From Bacteroidales bacterium (GTDB lineage: Bacteria > Bacteroidota > Bacteroidia > Bacteroidales > UBA10428): a DNA stretch of 32,565 nucleotides. A program made the position numbers and the translations under genes. The notes under the pieces were generated by a model. That model was not told the DNA's origin and made no database searches. It saw nothing but the letters and a program-made list of their open reading frames with translations. Location: the NCBI GenBank assembly GCA_016929525.1, contig JAFGIP010000032.1, positions 1 through 32,565 of the forward strand, given 5' to 3'. The first letter of the stretch is position 1, and the number at the start of each line of letters is the position of its first letter. Positions 8,067-15,269 of this stretch are shown in pieces.

Positions 8067-8510
8067 CTAAAAATGGTGTTTATCGAAAATTGAAAATCGT
8101 TCACTTTTTGAAAAGAAAAAATCACATTCAATTTCAGCATTTTCGTCACTATCGGAGCCATGTACAGCATTTCGCTCCATCGACTCAGCAAACATTTTTC
8201 TTATTGTACCTGGCTCTGCCTTACTTGGATCCGTATGACCAATTCGTCTGCGGTATTCAATAACGGCATTCTCTTTTTCAAGAATTGCAACTACTACAGG
8301 TCCCGAAGTCATAAACTCAATCAGGCTGTTGTAAAATGGTTTTTCAGCATGAACCTGATAAAAGTTTCCCGCTTGTTGTCTGTTCAACATAAACAGGCGC
8401 ATTGCTGAAATGTGAAAACCAGCTTCGTTAATTTTGTTTAATATAGGGCCTATATACTCATGACTAACGGCTCCCGGTTTAATTATGGTAAGTGTTTTAG
8501 TTCCTGCCAT
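8067..8510 (-). CDS. ndk: Nucleoside diphosphate kinase
   Basis: Ndk equilibrates nucleoside di- and triphosphates through a phosphohistidine. The 147-residue protein begins TLTIIKPGAV (6-15, the conserved Lys-Pro) and has the nucleotide-binding segments RRRIGHTDPSKAEPGTIR (87-104) and NAVHGSDS with active-site His117. It ends at FFFSKSERFSIFDKHHF, a little longer than the minimal family core. It is transcribed towards recF-DUF721 with only 16 bases between the stops and diverges from the nrnA-like gene. Confidence 0.97.
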   Translation of the reverse strand: MAGTKTLTIIKPGAVSHEYIGPILNKINEAGFHISAMRLFMLNRQQAGNFYQVHAEKPFYNSLIEFMTSGPVVVAILEKENAVIEYRRRIGHTDPSKAEPGTIRKMFAESMERNAVHGSDSDENAEIECDFFFSKSERFSIFDKHHF

Positions 8511-8556
8511 AGAATTTAGATTTTGTTCGGGGTGAATATATAAAAAAAAAGTCTCA

Positions 8557-8587
8557 TTCGGTTTTACATAAGATATAATTATATTTG
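8557..8587 (+). promoter_or_regulatory. Promoter of the nrnA-FKBP operon
   Basis: TATATTTG at 8580-8587 is a perfect TAnnTTTG element, with TTCG (one mismatch to TTTG) 19 bases upstream at 8557-8560. The ATG follows 20 bases after the -7 element. Confidence 0.65.
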
Positions 8588-8607
8588 AGCTTGATTAATA
8601 CGTTCTC

Positions 8608-9651
8608 ATGGAATTAAAAAATACCGAACATTCACAAATCCTTAAATTCAAAGAATTACTTGCTGACAAACAACAAAAAATTGTCATTGTTTCACATCGT
8701 AATCCCGATGGCGATGCAATCGGTAGTTCATTCGCCCTGTATAACTATTTTATAAAAGCCGGACACCTGGTTGACGTGATAATTCCCAATAATTATCCGC
8801 AGTTTCTAAATTGGGTACCGAATGTAAAAAACACGCTGGTTTATGAATGGCATGCCGAAAAGTGCAACCATTTGCTTAAAAGTTGCGATATCCTAATTGC
8901 AGTCGATTTTAATGATTTATCAAGAATCAGAGAATTTGAATCACAAATTGAACCGGATAATTGTTACAAAGTACTTCTTGACCATCATCCTGACCCGGGG
9001 AGTTTTGCTGACCTGGTTATTTCTGACACCAGTGTAAGTTCAGCAAGTGAACTGGTGTATTTATTTCTTAAAGAAATTGATTCTGTAAACCTGATGGATA
9101 AAGAAATTGCCGAATGCATCTATTGTGGAATTATGACCGACACAGGTTGCTTCAGCTTTAATTCATCAAAACGTCAAACATTCGAGATTGTAGGCGAACT
9201 TCTCGATTTCGGGATTAATAAGGATTACATTTTCAGTCAGGTATACAACAACTACTCTGCTGACAGAATGAAACTTATGGGCCACTGTTTACACGAGAAA
9301 ATGACTTATATACCTGAAATGAATACTGCATTTATTGCTCTTAGTCAGGAAGATATAAAAAACTACAACTTCAAAGTAGGTGACTCAGAAGGTTTTGTAA
9401 ACATTCCCTTATCGATACGGGGAGTAAAAATGTCCGGTTTATTTACCGAGAAGTCCGATATTGTTAAGATTTCCTTGCGATCAAAAGGTAATTTTGCCGT
9501 TAATGAAATAGTCAATAAGTATTTCGCTGGCGGTGGACACAAAAATGCCGCTGGTGGCGAATCAAAACTGTCTTTAGATGACACGATTGCAAAATTTATT
9601 AGTATTTTGGATGAATATAAAGATCAACTGAGTGACGATGATTCACAATAG
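8608..9651 (+). CDS. DHH-family phosphoesterase (NrnA-like nanoRNase / pAp phosphatase)
   Basis: This 347-residue protein has the DHH and DHHA1 domains. Metal ligands are seen in order: SHRNPDGDAIGSS (H30, D34, D36), AVDFND (D100), LLDHHPDP (D125-H126-H127) and GIMTDTG (D178). The DHHA1 motif GGGHKNAAGG lies near 308-317. NrnA-type enzymes degrade 2-5 nucleotide RNA fragments and many also dephosphorylate 3'-phosphoadenosine 5'-phosphate, a by-product of sulfation and sulfate assimilation; cyclic dinucleotide activity is known in related families. The end overlaps the following lipoprotein start by 14 bases, so it leads an operon with the FKBP lipoproteins. Confidence 0.92.
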   Translation: MELKNTEHSQILKFKELLADKQQKIVIVSHRNPDGDAIGSSFALYNYFIKAGHLVDVIIPNNYPQFLNWVPNVKNTLVYEWHAEKCNHLLKSCDILIAVDFNDLSRIREFESQIEPDNCYKVLLDHHPDPGSFADLVISDTSVSSASELVYLFLKEIDSVNLMDKEIAECIYCGIMTDTGCFSFNSSKRQTFEIVGELLDFGINKDYIFSQVYNNYSADRMKLMGHCLHEKMTYIPEMNTAFIALSQEDIKNYNFKVGDSEGFVNIPLSIRGVKMSGLFTEKSDIVKISLRSKGNFAVNEIVNKYFAGGGHKNAAGGESKLSLDDTIAKFISILDEYKDQLSDDDSQ

Positions 9652-10180
9652 AATATATTCTTTTACATTATTACTAATTTGTATGTTGCTGTTATCATGC
9701 AGAAAACCTGTATCAACGAATACCCCTGCTGGCAATAATAAATCGACCGAAGAACAGCTTGTTGAAGTGAACCGGATTTTAGTAAAAAAAGACAGACAAA
9801 AAATAACCGGATATATTAACCGCAAGGGGTGGAATATGATGGAAACAGAAACCGGGTTATGGTACGAAATTCTTGAAGAAGGATCTGGCGATTCTGCAAA
9901 ATCAGGCCAGTTAGCAACAATGGAATATACAGTCAGACTGCTCGATGGTACAATTTGCTATACATCAAATAAAAACTCACCAAAAACTTTTTTAATAGGT
10001 AAAGGAAATGTTGAATCGGGTATAGAACAAGGCGTTCTGCTGTTAAAGGAAGGAACTAAAGCCCGCTTTATTTTGCCGCCGTATTTAGCGCATGGTTTGC
10101 CGGGCGATGGCGATAAAATACCCGCCCGATCTATAATAATTTATGAATTAGAATTACTTTCTTTAACAAATCCACAATAA
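9638..10180 (+). CDS. FKBP-type peptidyl-prolyl isomerase lipoprotein, GldI-like
   Basis: This 180-residue lipoprotein has signal MIHNRIYSFTLLLICMLLLSC with lipobox Cys21, and a C-terminal FKBP domain from about 80 to 178 (LATMEYTVRLLDGTICYTS, GKGNVESGIEQGVLLLKEGTKARF, ARSIIIYELELL). A GTG two codons upstream (9632) is also possible, but ATG at 9638 gives the better signal peptide. GldI is an FKBP lipoprotein needed for gliding and T9SS function in Flavobacterium johnsoniae. Length, lipobox and position after the DHH phosphoesterase agree with GldI, but FKBP lipoproteins are abundant in the phylum, so orthology is a moderate inference. The likely role is prolyl isomerisation of periplasmic or outer-membrane proteins. 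Confidence 0.8.
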   Translation: MIHNRIYSFTLLLICMLLLSCRKPVSTNTPAGNNKSTEEQLVEVNRILVKKDRQKITGYINRKGWNMMETETGLWYEILEEGSGDSAKSGQLATMEYTVRLLDGTICYTSNKNSPKTFLIGKGNVESGIEQGVLLLKEGTKARFILPPYLAHGLPGDGDKIPARSIIIYELELLSLTNPQ

Positions 10181-10184
10181 ATAA

Positions 10185-11084
10185 ATGAAGCATTTTCTTT
10201 TAACAACAGTAACCGTTCTGGCGCTTCTTACAGCATGCACAAAAGAATCGAAATACGCGGGTTACAACGAAAGCCCTAAAGGATTTCATTATAAACTCCT
10301 TTCTATCGGCGAATCTGATGAGAAAATTAAGGAAGGTGATTTCGTAACGGCAGACATCAGCTACCTTACCCTTAAAGACTCTGTGTTTTTTGAGGGAAGA
10401 CGAAAAATAAATCTCGTTCAGCCTGCTTACACGGGTGCTATTGAAGACTGTTTCAAAATGTTACGAAATAATGAAAGCGCCTCATTTATACTCACAGCAG
10501 AGCCATTCTTTAAAAATACCTTACAATCAGATTTGCCACCATTTTTAAAAGAAGATGACGATTTTAAAGTAAATATTACTGTTATTGATATTCAAACCGA
10601 AGATGAATTTGAAAAAGAAAAGCAAGCCTTTTTAAACTGGATAAATGATTTCGGTGACTTTGAAAAAGTAATACTAGAGCAATTTATTAATGAAGAGAAA
10701 ATTAATGCAAGTCCAAGTTCAAGCGGATTAATTATGTTACCCCTTGTGAAAGGAAATGAAAAAACCATTGAACCGGGCGACACAATCACTATTAATTATG
10801 AAGGAAGGTTTCTTAACGGAAAATTCTTTGACAGTACGGTGCGCCGGAATCAACCTTTCCAGTTTATTTACGGAACCGAATGGCAGGTAATTAAGGGACT
10901 TGAAGAAGGACTTGGCAAAATGCACGAAGGAGAAAAAGCCTTGTTTATTTTACCCTCCGAACTGGCCTTCGGACAGGAAGGCAGCTCCACCGGAATTATT
11001 CCGCCATTTACTTCGTTAATTTTTGAAGTTGAAATAGTGCAAATTAGTAAGGGGATAAAAGACAATAAGCAACCGAATTTGTAG
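10185..11084 (+). CDS. FKBP-type lipoprotein with degenerate plus intact FKBP domains
   Basis: This 299-residue lipoprotein has signal MKHFLLTTVTVLALLTAC with lipobox Cys18. Two FKBP-like segments are seen. The first (about 28-145) keeps the GDFVTADISYLTLKDSVFFEG strand but lacks the usual active-site aromatic pattern. The second (about 190-288) is intact: PGDTITINYEGRFLNGKFFDST, FIYGTEWQVIKGLEEGLGKMHEGEKA, FGQEGSSTGIIPPFTSLIFEVEIV. It starts 4 bases after the GldI-like gene and shares its operon. It probably acts as a foldase or chaperone for envelope proteins. Confidence 0.85.
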   Translation: MKHFLLTTVTVLALLTACTKESKYAGYNESPKGFHYKLLSIGESDEKIKEGDFVTADISYLTLKDSVFFEGRRKINLVQPAYTGAIEDCFKMLRNNESASFILTAEPFFKNTLQSDLPPFLKEDDDFKVNITVIDIQTEDEFEKEKQAFLNWINDFGDFEKVILEQFINEEKINASPSSSGLIMLPLVKGNEKTIEPGDTITINYEGRFLNGKFFDSTVRRNQPFQFIYGTEWQVIKGLEEGLGKMHEGEKALFILPSELAFGQEGSSTGIIPPFTSLIFEVEIVQISKGIKDNKQPNL

Positions 11085-11114
11085 TTATTTTTATAATTAA
11101 AGCAACTAAAAGTT

Positions 11115-11122
11115 TAATTTTG
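11115..11122 (+). promoter_or_regulatory. -7 promoter element for the third FKBP-like gene
   Basis: TAATTTTG matches TAnnTTTG and lies 42 bases before the ATG at 11165, in the 80-base gap after the second FKBP gene. It suggests that the third lipoprotein can be transcribed on its own. Confidence 0.5.
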
Positions 11123-11164
11123 CATCTCTATCTTAAAGTAACATACAATTTTCACAAAAGAAAC

Positions 11165-12193
11165 ATGAAAAAATTATTCGCTAAAACATATATCATTGCA
11201 GGAGCATTGCTGTTGATAGTTTTTCAGTCATCTTGTCTTAAAAACTTCGATGAAGAAAAGCAAAACGAAGAAAACAAGCTTATAAATGATTATATTAAAG
11301 CAAATGGCTTTACCGACGAGAACAAATTACCAACAGGTATTTATCTGAAGTTTTATAATGATACTACATTAACCGATTCAGCTAAACCGGTTACCGGCAA
11401 TACTGTTTTATTAAGTTTTACCGGTCTATATACCGATGGCGAAATTTACGAAACCACAGATCCTGAGCTTGGTACCAGTTTGTTTTCTGACCATTATTTT
11501 GTTTACGGTCCCATGCGCTTAAAAATGGGTAAAATATTATATGGTGTCGATACAACACTGCGATTTTTTAGTCCCGGAGATTCAGGAACAATGGTTATCC
11601 CTTCAAACTACGCCTGGTACGATTACCGACCGGTTGTTTATCATATTAAGCTTCACGAAGTGATTGAAAATGATTCGCTTTACGAAGAATCTGTTTTTAA
11701 ATCATTTTTTGATTCAAGCAATTTCTCCAAAACAAAGATTATAGCTCAATATACAAGTACCAAAGCAGCTTATCCCAAGGATTTATATTACCAATTTAGT
11801 CACGATTCTGTTGATTCTTTGGCAAAAACACCCATAAATGTTGCCATTAACGACAGCTTAATGATTGACCTTACAGCACGATTTGCCGAAAATTACTATG
11901 GTAATGCAATTGGTCGTATTTTTTTTCCGTTAAGTAATTATCCCAGCCAGTTCAAATACAGGTATGGAAATGGCTCTATGTTCCCTATTGTTCCGGCTAT
12001 CGACTCAGCTATAAAACACATGGCCGTTGGCGATGAACTGGAAATCTGCGGACAATCGTGGTGGGGATACGGCGACGAGGGATTCAATGATTCGTACTAC
12101 AACATTATTGCCGTTCCGGCATATACTTCTGTGCATTATAAAATACGCCTTTTGGGACACAGAAAGAGTGATATTTGGACTTATGCCGAATAA
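11165..12193 (+). CDS. Divergent FKBP-like lipoprotein
   Basis: This 342-residue lipoprotein has signal MKKLFAKTYIIAGALLLIVF and lipobox SSC with Cys24. The ATG at 11165 was preferred over upstream in-frame codons because it places the signal peptide at the N-terminus and lies after the promoter element. A FKBP-like domain is recognisable at about 65-165 (GNTVLLSFTGLYTDGEIYETTD, ...YGVDTTLRFFSPGDSGTMVIPS...). The C-terminal half repeats the pattern weakly (GRIFFPLSNYPSQF..., VPAIDSAIKHMAVGDELEICG, VPAYTSVHYKIRLLG). Catalytic residues are eroded, so it may bind rather than isomerise. It converges with the methyltransferase gene, only 4 bases between stops. Confidence 0.78.
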   Translation: MKKLFAKTYIIAGALLLIVFQSSCLKNFDEEKQNEENKLINDYIKANGFTDENKLPTGIYLKFYNDTTLTDSAKPVTGNTVLLSFTGLYTDGEIYETTDPELGTSLFSDHYFVYGPMRLKMGKILYGVDTTLRFFSPGDSGTMVIPSNYAWYDYRPVVYHIKLHEVIENDSLYEESVFKSFFDSSNFSKTKIIAQYTSTKAAYPKDLYYQFSHDSVDSLAKTPINVAINDSLMIDLTARFAENYYGNAIGRIFFPLSNYPSQFKYRYGNGSMFPIVPAIDSAIKHMAVGDELEICGQSWWGYGDEGFNDSYYNIIAVPAYTSVHYKIRLLGHRKSDIWTYAE

Positions 12194-12197
12194 AATC

Positions 12198-12899
12198 CTA
12201 AAGAGTTAAGAATATTGTCGGCTTTTTATGTAAATCAGGTTTTTGTGCTTTTTTCCATTCTTCCACAGTAAGCGTTTTTATTAATTCATCTTCCTGGGTT
12301 ATATGACAAGCAATACAAATTTTGATGCTGTTACTACAATGCTTAATTAAATCCTCCAATAACTGATTATTTCGGTATGGAGCCTCAATAAATATTTGAG
12401 TTTGATTATTACGATTGGCCTGTTGCTCTAATTCCTTTATTTTTTTTATTCTAAAAGTGGGTTTAACAGGCAGATAACCATGAAATGTAAAACTCTGACC
12501 GTTTAAGCCTGAAGCCATTAATGCCAGAAGAATGGATGATGGACCAACAAGTGGTACAACTTTGATATTTTGTTTATGGGCAAGTTCTACAATTTCGCTT
12601 CCCGGATCAGCTACAGCAGGCACTCCTGCTTCTGACAATAAGCCAACATCTTCCTGCTCGCAAGGTTTTAAATATTTCGAAATTTGATTACGGTCAGTGT
12701 GTTTATTCAACTCAAAAAAATGCAAATCATCTATGGGAATCTGAATGCCGTATTGAATAAGTTGCCTTCTTGCAGTTCGCTCATTTTCAACAATATAATA
12801 CCTTATGTTGTTTACCACTTGCTGAACCTGAATTGGTATAACCAGATCCTTATCAGATTCTCCGATTGTTGCCGGTATTAAGTATAGTTTTCCTTTCAT
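12198..12899 (-). CDS. SAM-dependent methyltransferase, RsmI (YraL)-like
   Basis: This 233-residue protein is a tetrapyrrole-methylase-fold enzyme. It has LYLIPATIGE at the N-terminus, the SAM-binding motif LLSEAGVPAVADPGS (87-101), VVPLVGPSSILLALMASGLNGQSFTFHGYLP (114-144) and IEAPYRNNQLLEDL. This is the family of RsmI, which 2'-O-methylates C1402 of 16S rRNA. The first motif (PATIGES instead of PTPIGN) and the short length mark the divergent small RsmI-like paralog often seen in Bacteroidota, so the rRNA target should not be assumed. Its start faces the minisatellite and the divergent metallo-hydrolase. Confidence 0.85.
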   Translation of the reverse strand: MKGKLYLIPATIGESDKDLVIPIQVQQVVNNIRYYIVENERTARRQLIQYGIQIPIDDLHFFELNKHTDRNQISKYLKPCEQEDVGLLSEAGVPAVADPGSEIVELAHKQNIKVVPLVGPSSILLALMASGLNGQSFTFHGYLPVKPTFRIKKIKELEQQANRNNQTQIFIEAPYRNNQLLEDLIKHCSNSIKICIACHITQEDELIKTLTVEEWKKAQKPDLHKKPTIFLTL

Positions 12900-12937
12900 T
12901 CAACTGGAAGTTTGGGTAAAGATATTTATTCATTGTA

Positions 12938-13014
12938 AGATTTTAGATTTTAGATGTCAGATTTTAGATTTTAGATTTTAGATGTCAGATTTTAGATTTT
13001 AGATTTTAGATTTA
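12938..13014. repeat. Heptamer minisatellite AGATTTT / AGATGTC (11 units)
   Basis: Eleven contiguous 7-base units are read directly: two AGATTTT, one AGATGTC, three AGATTTT, one AGATGTC, three AGATTTT and a final AGATTTA. The AGATGTC variant recurs every 28 bases, so a four-unit block seems to have been duplicated. The array lies between the divergent RsmI-like and metallo-hydrolase genes. Confidence 0.95.
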
Positions 13015-13034
13015 AATGAACAACTCAATCTCTT

Positions 13035-13090
13035 ATTCTCTAATTCTCTAATTCATTCATTCTCACATTCACTCATTCTCACATTTACTC
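13035..13090. repeat. Second short tandem repeat, ATTCTC-rich
   Basis: It contains two ATTCTCTA units (13035-13050), a short ATTC run, then two 16-base units ATTCTCACATTYACTC (13059-13074 and 13075-13090) that differ at one base. It follows the heptamer array after about 20 bases. Confidence 0.85.
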
Positions 13091-13133
13091 ATATACGCTC
13101 TCACTATCAAACAAAACTCAGTCACTAAATCAC

Positions 13134-13141
13134 TATATTTG
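13134..13141 (+). promoter_or_regulatory. -7 element right before the metallo-hydrolase ATG
   Basis: TATATTTG is a perfect TAnnTTTG element that ends only 6 bases before the ATG at 13148. Transcription would start at or within a few bases of the start codon, giving a leaderless or nearly leaderless message. Confidence 0.55.
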
Positions 13142-13147
13142 TTTACA

Positions 13148-13921
13148 ATGGAAAATAAGCTAAATATTACATTTTTAGGTACCGGAACGTCACAGGGTAT
13201 ACCTATAATTGGTTGCGACTGTGAAGTTTGTCGGTCAGCTGACGCCAGAAACAAGCGCTTAAGAACATCCATACTAATTAATTATAAAAACAAAAACATT
13301 GTTGTTGACACCGGACCCGATTTCAGGCAACAGATGCTTAATGCTGAAGTTAAAGAGCTCCGTGCAATTCTTTTCACTCACGAACATAAAGACCATGTTG
13401 CCGGATTGGATGATGTTCGTCCTTTCAATTTTAAAACCGGTAAACCAATTGATGTTTATGCTGAACAAAGGGTACAAGATGCCATTAAACGAGAATATGC
13501 CTATATTTTTTCAGAAAACCCTTATCCGGGAATACCCCAGATAAATATGCACCTGATATCTCATACCAATTTCAATATCGATGATATTGAAATTAACCCC
13601 ATACGTGTAATGCATCACAAACTTCCGATTTTAGGTTTTAAAATTGGAAAATTTGCCTACCTCACCGATATAAAAACACTGCCCGGGGAAGAAAAAAAGA
13701 AAGTAAGCAATCTCGATGCAATAGTAGTAACCGCGTTACGAAAAGAACCCCATATTTCTCACATGAATATCGAAGAAGCTGTAACATTAATCAGGGAACT
13801 AAATCCGAAAAAAGCTTACCTGACCCATTTAAGCCATCGTTTTGGGTTGCACGAATTTGAGGAAAAGAAACTTCCCCCGAATGTGTTTATTGCGTATGAT
13901 GGTCTGCGGATCTCTATATAA
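13148..13921 (+). CDS. MBL-fold metallo-hydrolase, PhnP-like
   Basis: This 257-residue soluble beta-lactamase-fold enzyme starts MENKLNITFLGTGTSQGIP and has the metal motif FTHEHKDH (H78, H80, D82, H83), VVDTGPDFR, MHHKLPILGFKIG and a C-terminal LTHLSHRFG. GCDCEVC (22-28) matches the extra zinc knuckle of the PhnP branch, whose characterised members cleave cyclic phosphates such as phosphoribosyl 1,2-cyclic phosphate. No phn genes are near, so a different cyclic phosphodiester substrate is possible. The ATG at 13148 is preferred to a TTG nine bases upstream because that codon overlaps the promoter element. It ends one base from the stop of the convergent MFS gene. Confidence 0.9.
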   Translation: MENKLNITFLGTGTSQGIPIIGCDCEVCRSADARNKRLRTSILINYKNKNIVVDTGPDFRQQMLNAEVKELRAILFTHEHKDHVAGLDDVRPFNFKTGKPIDVYAEQRVQDAIKREYAYIFSENPYPGIPQINMHLISHTNFNIDDIEINPIRVMHHKLPILGFKIGKFAYLTDIKTLPGEEKKKVSNLDAIVVTALRKEPHISHMNIEEAVTLIRELNPKKAYLTHLSHRFGLHEFEEKKLPPNVFIAYDGLRISI

Positions 13922-13922
13922 A

Positions 13923-15107
13923 TTAGCTGTTGTTACCTGGCTGCCTTTTCATAGAAAGCAAAACAGATGAGATGGTAATAAGTGACAAAATTAACACGGT
14001 CGATCCGCACATAAGCAAAGCAAATTTCAGACTTATATTATCGGACCAGTAGCCTAGTAAGGGGCCAAAACCTGAGTAAATAACCCGAATTACCAGGCTT
14101 CGTATCGACAACACAGTTGCTCGTTTACCAGAATCTGTTATGTCGTTTATGTATTTCTTCAAAATAGGGTGAGCCGTACCCCTTATTATATAAAATATTA
14201 CTAATGAAACGATTACCCACAGATTAAGGCTAAAAGCACTTGTAATAAACCCAACAGATAAGGGGATTGCTAACAAGAACAAAATCTTTTTCATACTAAC
14301 GCTTCCCAATTTCACCGATAACAGACTGCCTGCTGCAACAAGCAGGTTCAAAACAACCCATGCGTAACCAAAATCCTGTTTCGGTAATCCAATTTCGGTA
14401 AATATTGGCTGGGCAAACCAGGCCATTGTTAAACTTGCAAAGCCAATTATTGATGAAAATATGACCAAATCTCTCAACACCCTGTTTTGTCTCAAAGTGT
14501 GATTCACAATCTGCAAGATATCCTTAATGCCCGGATTGTTTCGTTTACTATGCATTGTAGGTTCAACCAAAAAAACCGAGACAATAAATGCCAGAAAAGC
14601 TAAACCAGCCTGAATATAAAAATTAACCCGTACAGTTTCGAATACGAAAAGTGAAACAAACAAACCGGCAAGTGCCTCGGCAAAATTGCCGGATGCTGTT
14701 ATTCTTCCTTCAACTTTAATGTAATTTCTTTCTTTTTTTTGCTGAAGTAAGGTATCATAAAGCAAAGCCGAATCTGCTCCCGATAATAAACTCTGGCCAA
14801 TTCCCAGTAATACTTCGGCTAATACAAAGCCTATAAAAAAATAACTCTGCGAATAAACAAAGAACCCGATTGAACCTAAAAGAGTACCTGTCACTAAAGC
14901 TGTTTTTCTGCCCCAAACATCTGCCACATACCCCGAGGGCACTTCAAGAACTGCAATTATCAATGAATATATGGCATGAAGAACAAAAAGCTCGGTAACA
15001 GAAAAGTTATTCTCTTTGTAAAAAAGATAAATAACTGGCATGTATACCATGAACCATTTAAAAACTTTAATGAGGTATAATAGCGGTATATTACGGTTTA
15101 TAGTCAT
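13923..15107 (-). CDS. Major facilitator superfamily transporter
   Basis: A protein of about 394 residues with 12 predicted membrane helices. MFS features include the loop-2/3 signature GYVADVWGRKTALVTG and a long central loop with charged residues (EPTMHSKRNNPGIKDILQ). The C-terminal half has DITDSGKRATVLSIRSL and GPLLGYWSD. Substrate cannot be predicted. Two ATG codons are close: 15119 sits one base after the TATCTTTG promoter element and would be left out of the transcript, so the ATG at 15107 (MTINRNIPLLYLIKVFKWF) is taken as the start. It is convergent with the metallo-hydrolase and divergent from the GAF/PAS receptor. Confidence 0.85.
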   Translation of the reverse strand: MTINRNIPLLYLIKVFKWFMVYMPVIYLFYKENNFSVTELFVLHAIYSLIIAVLEVPSGYVADVWGRKTALVTGTLLGSIGFFVYSQSYFFIGFVLAEVLLGIGQSLLSGADSALLYDTLLQQKKERNYIKVEGRITASGNFAEALAGLFVSLFVFETVRVNFYIQAGLAFLAFIVSVFLVEPTMHSKRNNPGIKDILQIVNHTLRQNRVLRDLVIFSSIIGFASLTMAWFAQPIFTEIGLPKQDFGYAWVVLNLLVAAGSLLSVKLGSVSMKKILFLLAIPLSVGFITSAFSLNLWVIVSLVIFYIIRGTAHPILKKYINDITDSGKRATVLSIRSLVIRVIYSGFGPLLGYWSDNISLKFALLMCGSTVLILSLITISSVLLSMKRQPGNNS

Positions 15108-15120
15108 TTTCAAAAGCATG

Positions 15121-15128
15121 CAAAGATA
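15121..15128 (-). promoter_or_regulatory. -7 element for the MFS gene
   Basis: Read on the minus strand TATCTTTG fits TAnnTTTG, 13 bases before the ATG at 15107. It decides the start codon of the transporter. Confidence 0.5.
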
Positions 15129-15269
15129 GCAGAAACAATTTTTCTTTAGCTAAGTACCTGATCTTATTGATGCTAAATAGTAAATAAGTTTCTGCACGTT
15201 TTTTATTTTTTTTTGCTAAATTGGAATCAAAAGACATATCATAATTAAGAAGCTGAAAACATCATATTT

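Noticed and set aside
12938-13090. Possible CRISPR-like array
   Set aside because: Units are 7 or 16 bases, directly abutting, with no unique spacers and no cas genes. It is a minisatellite.
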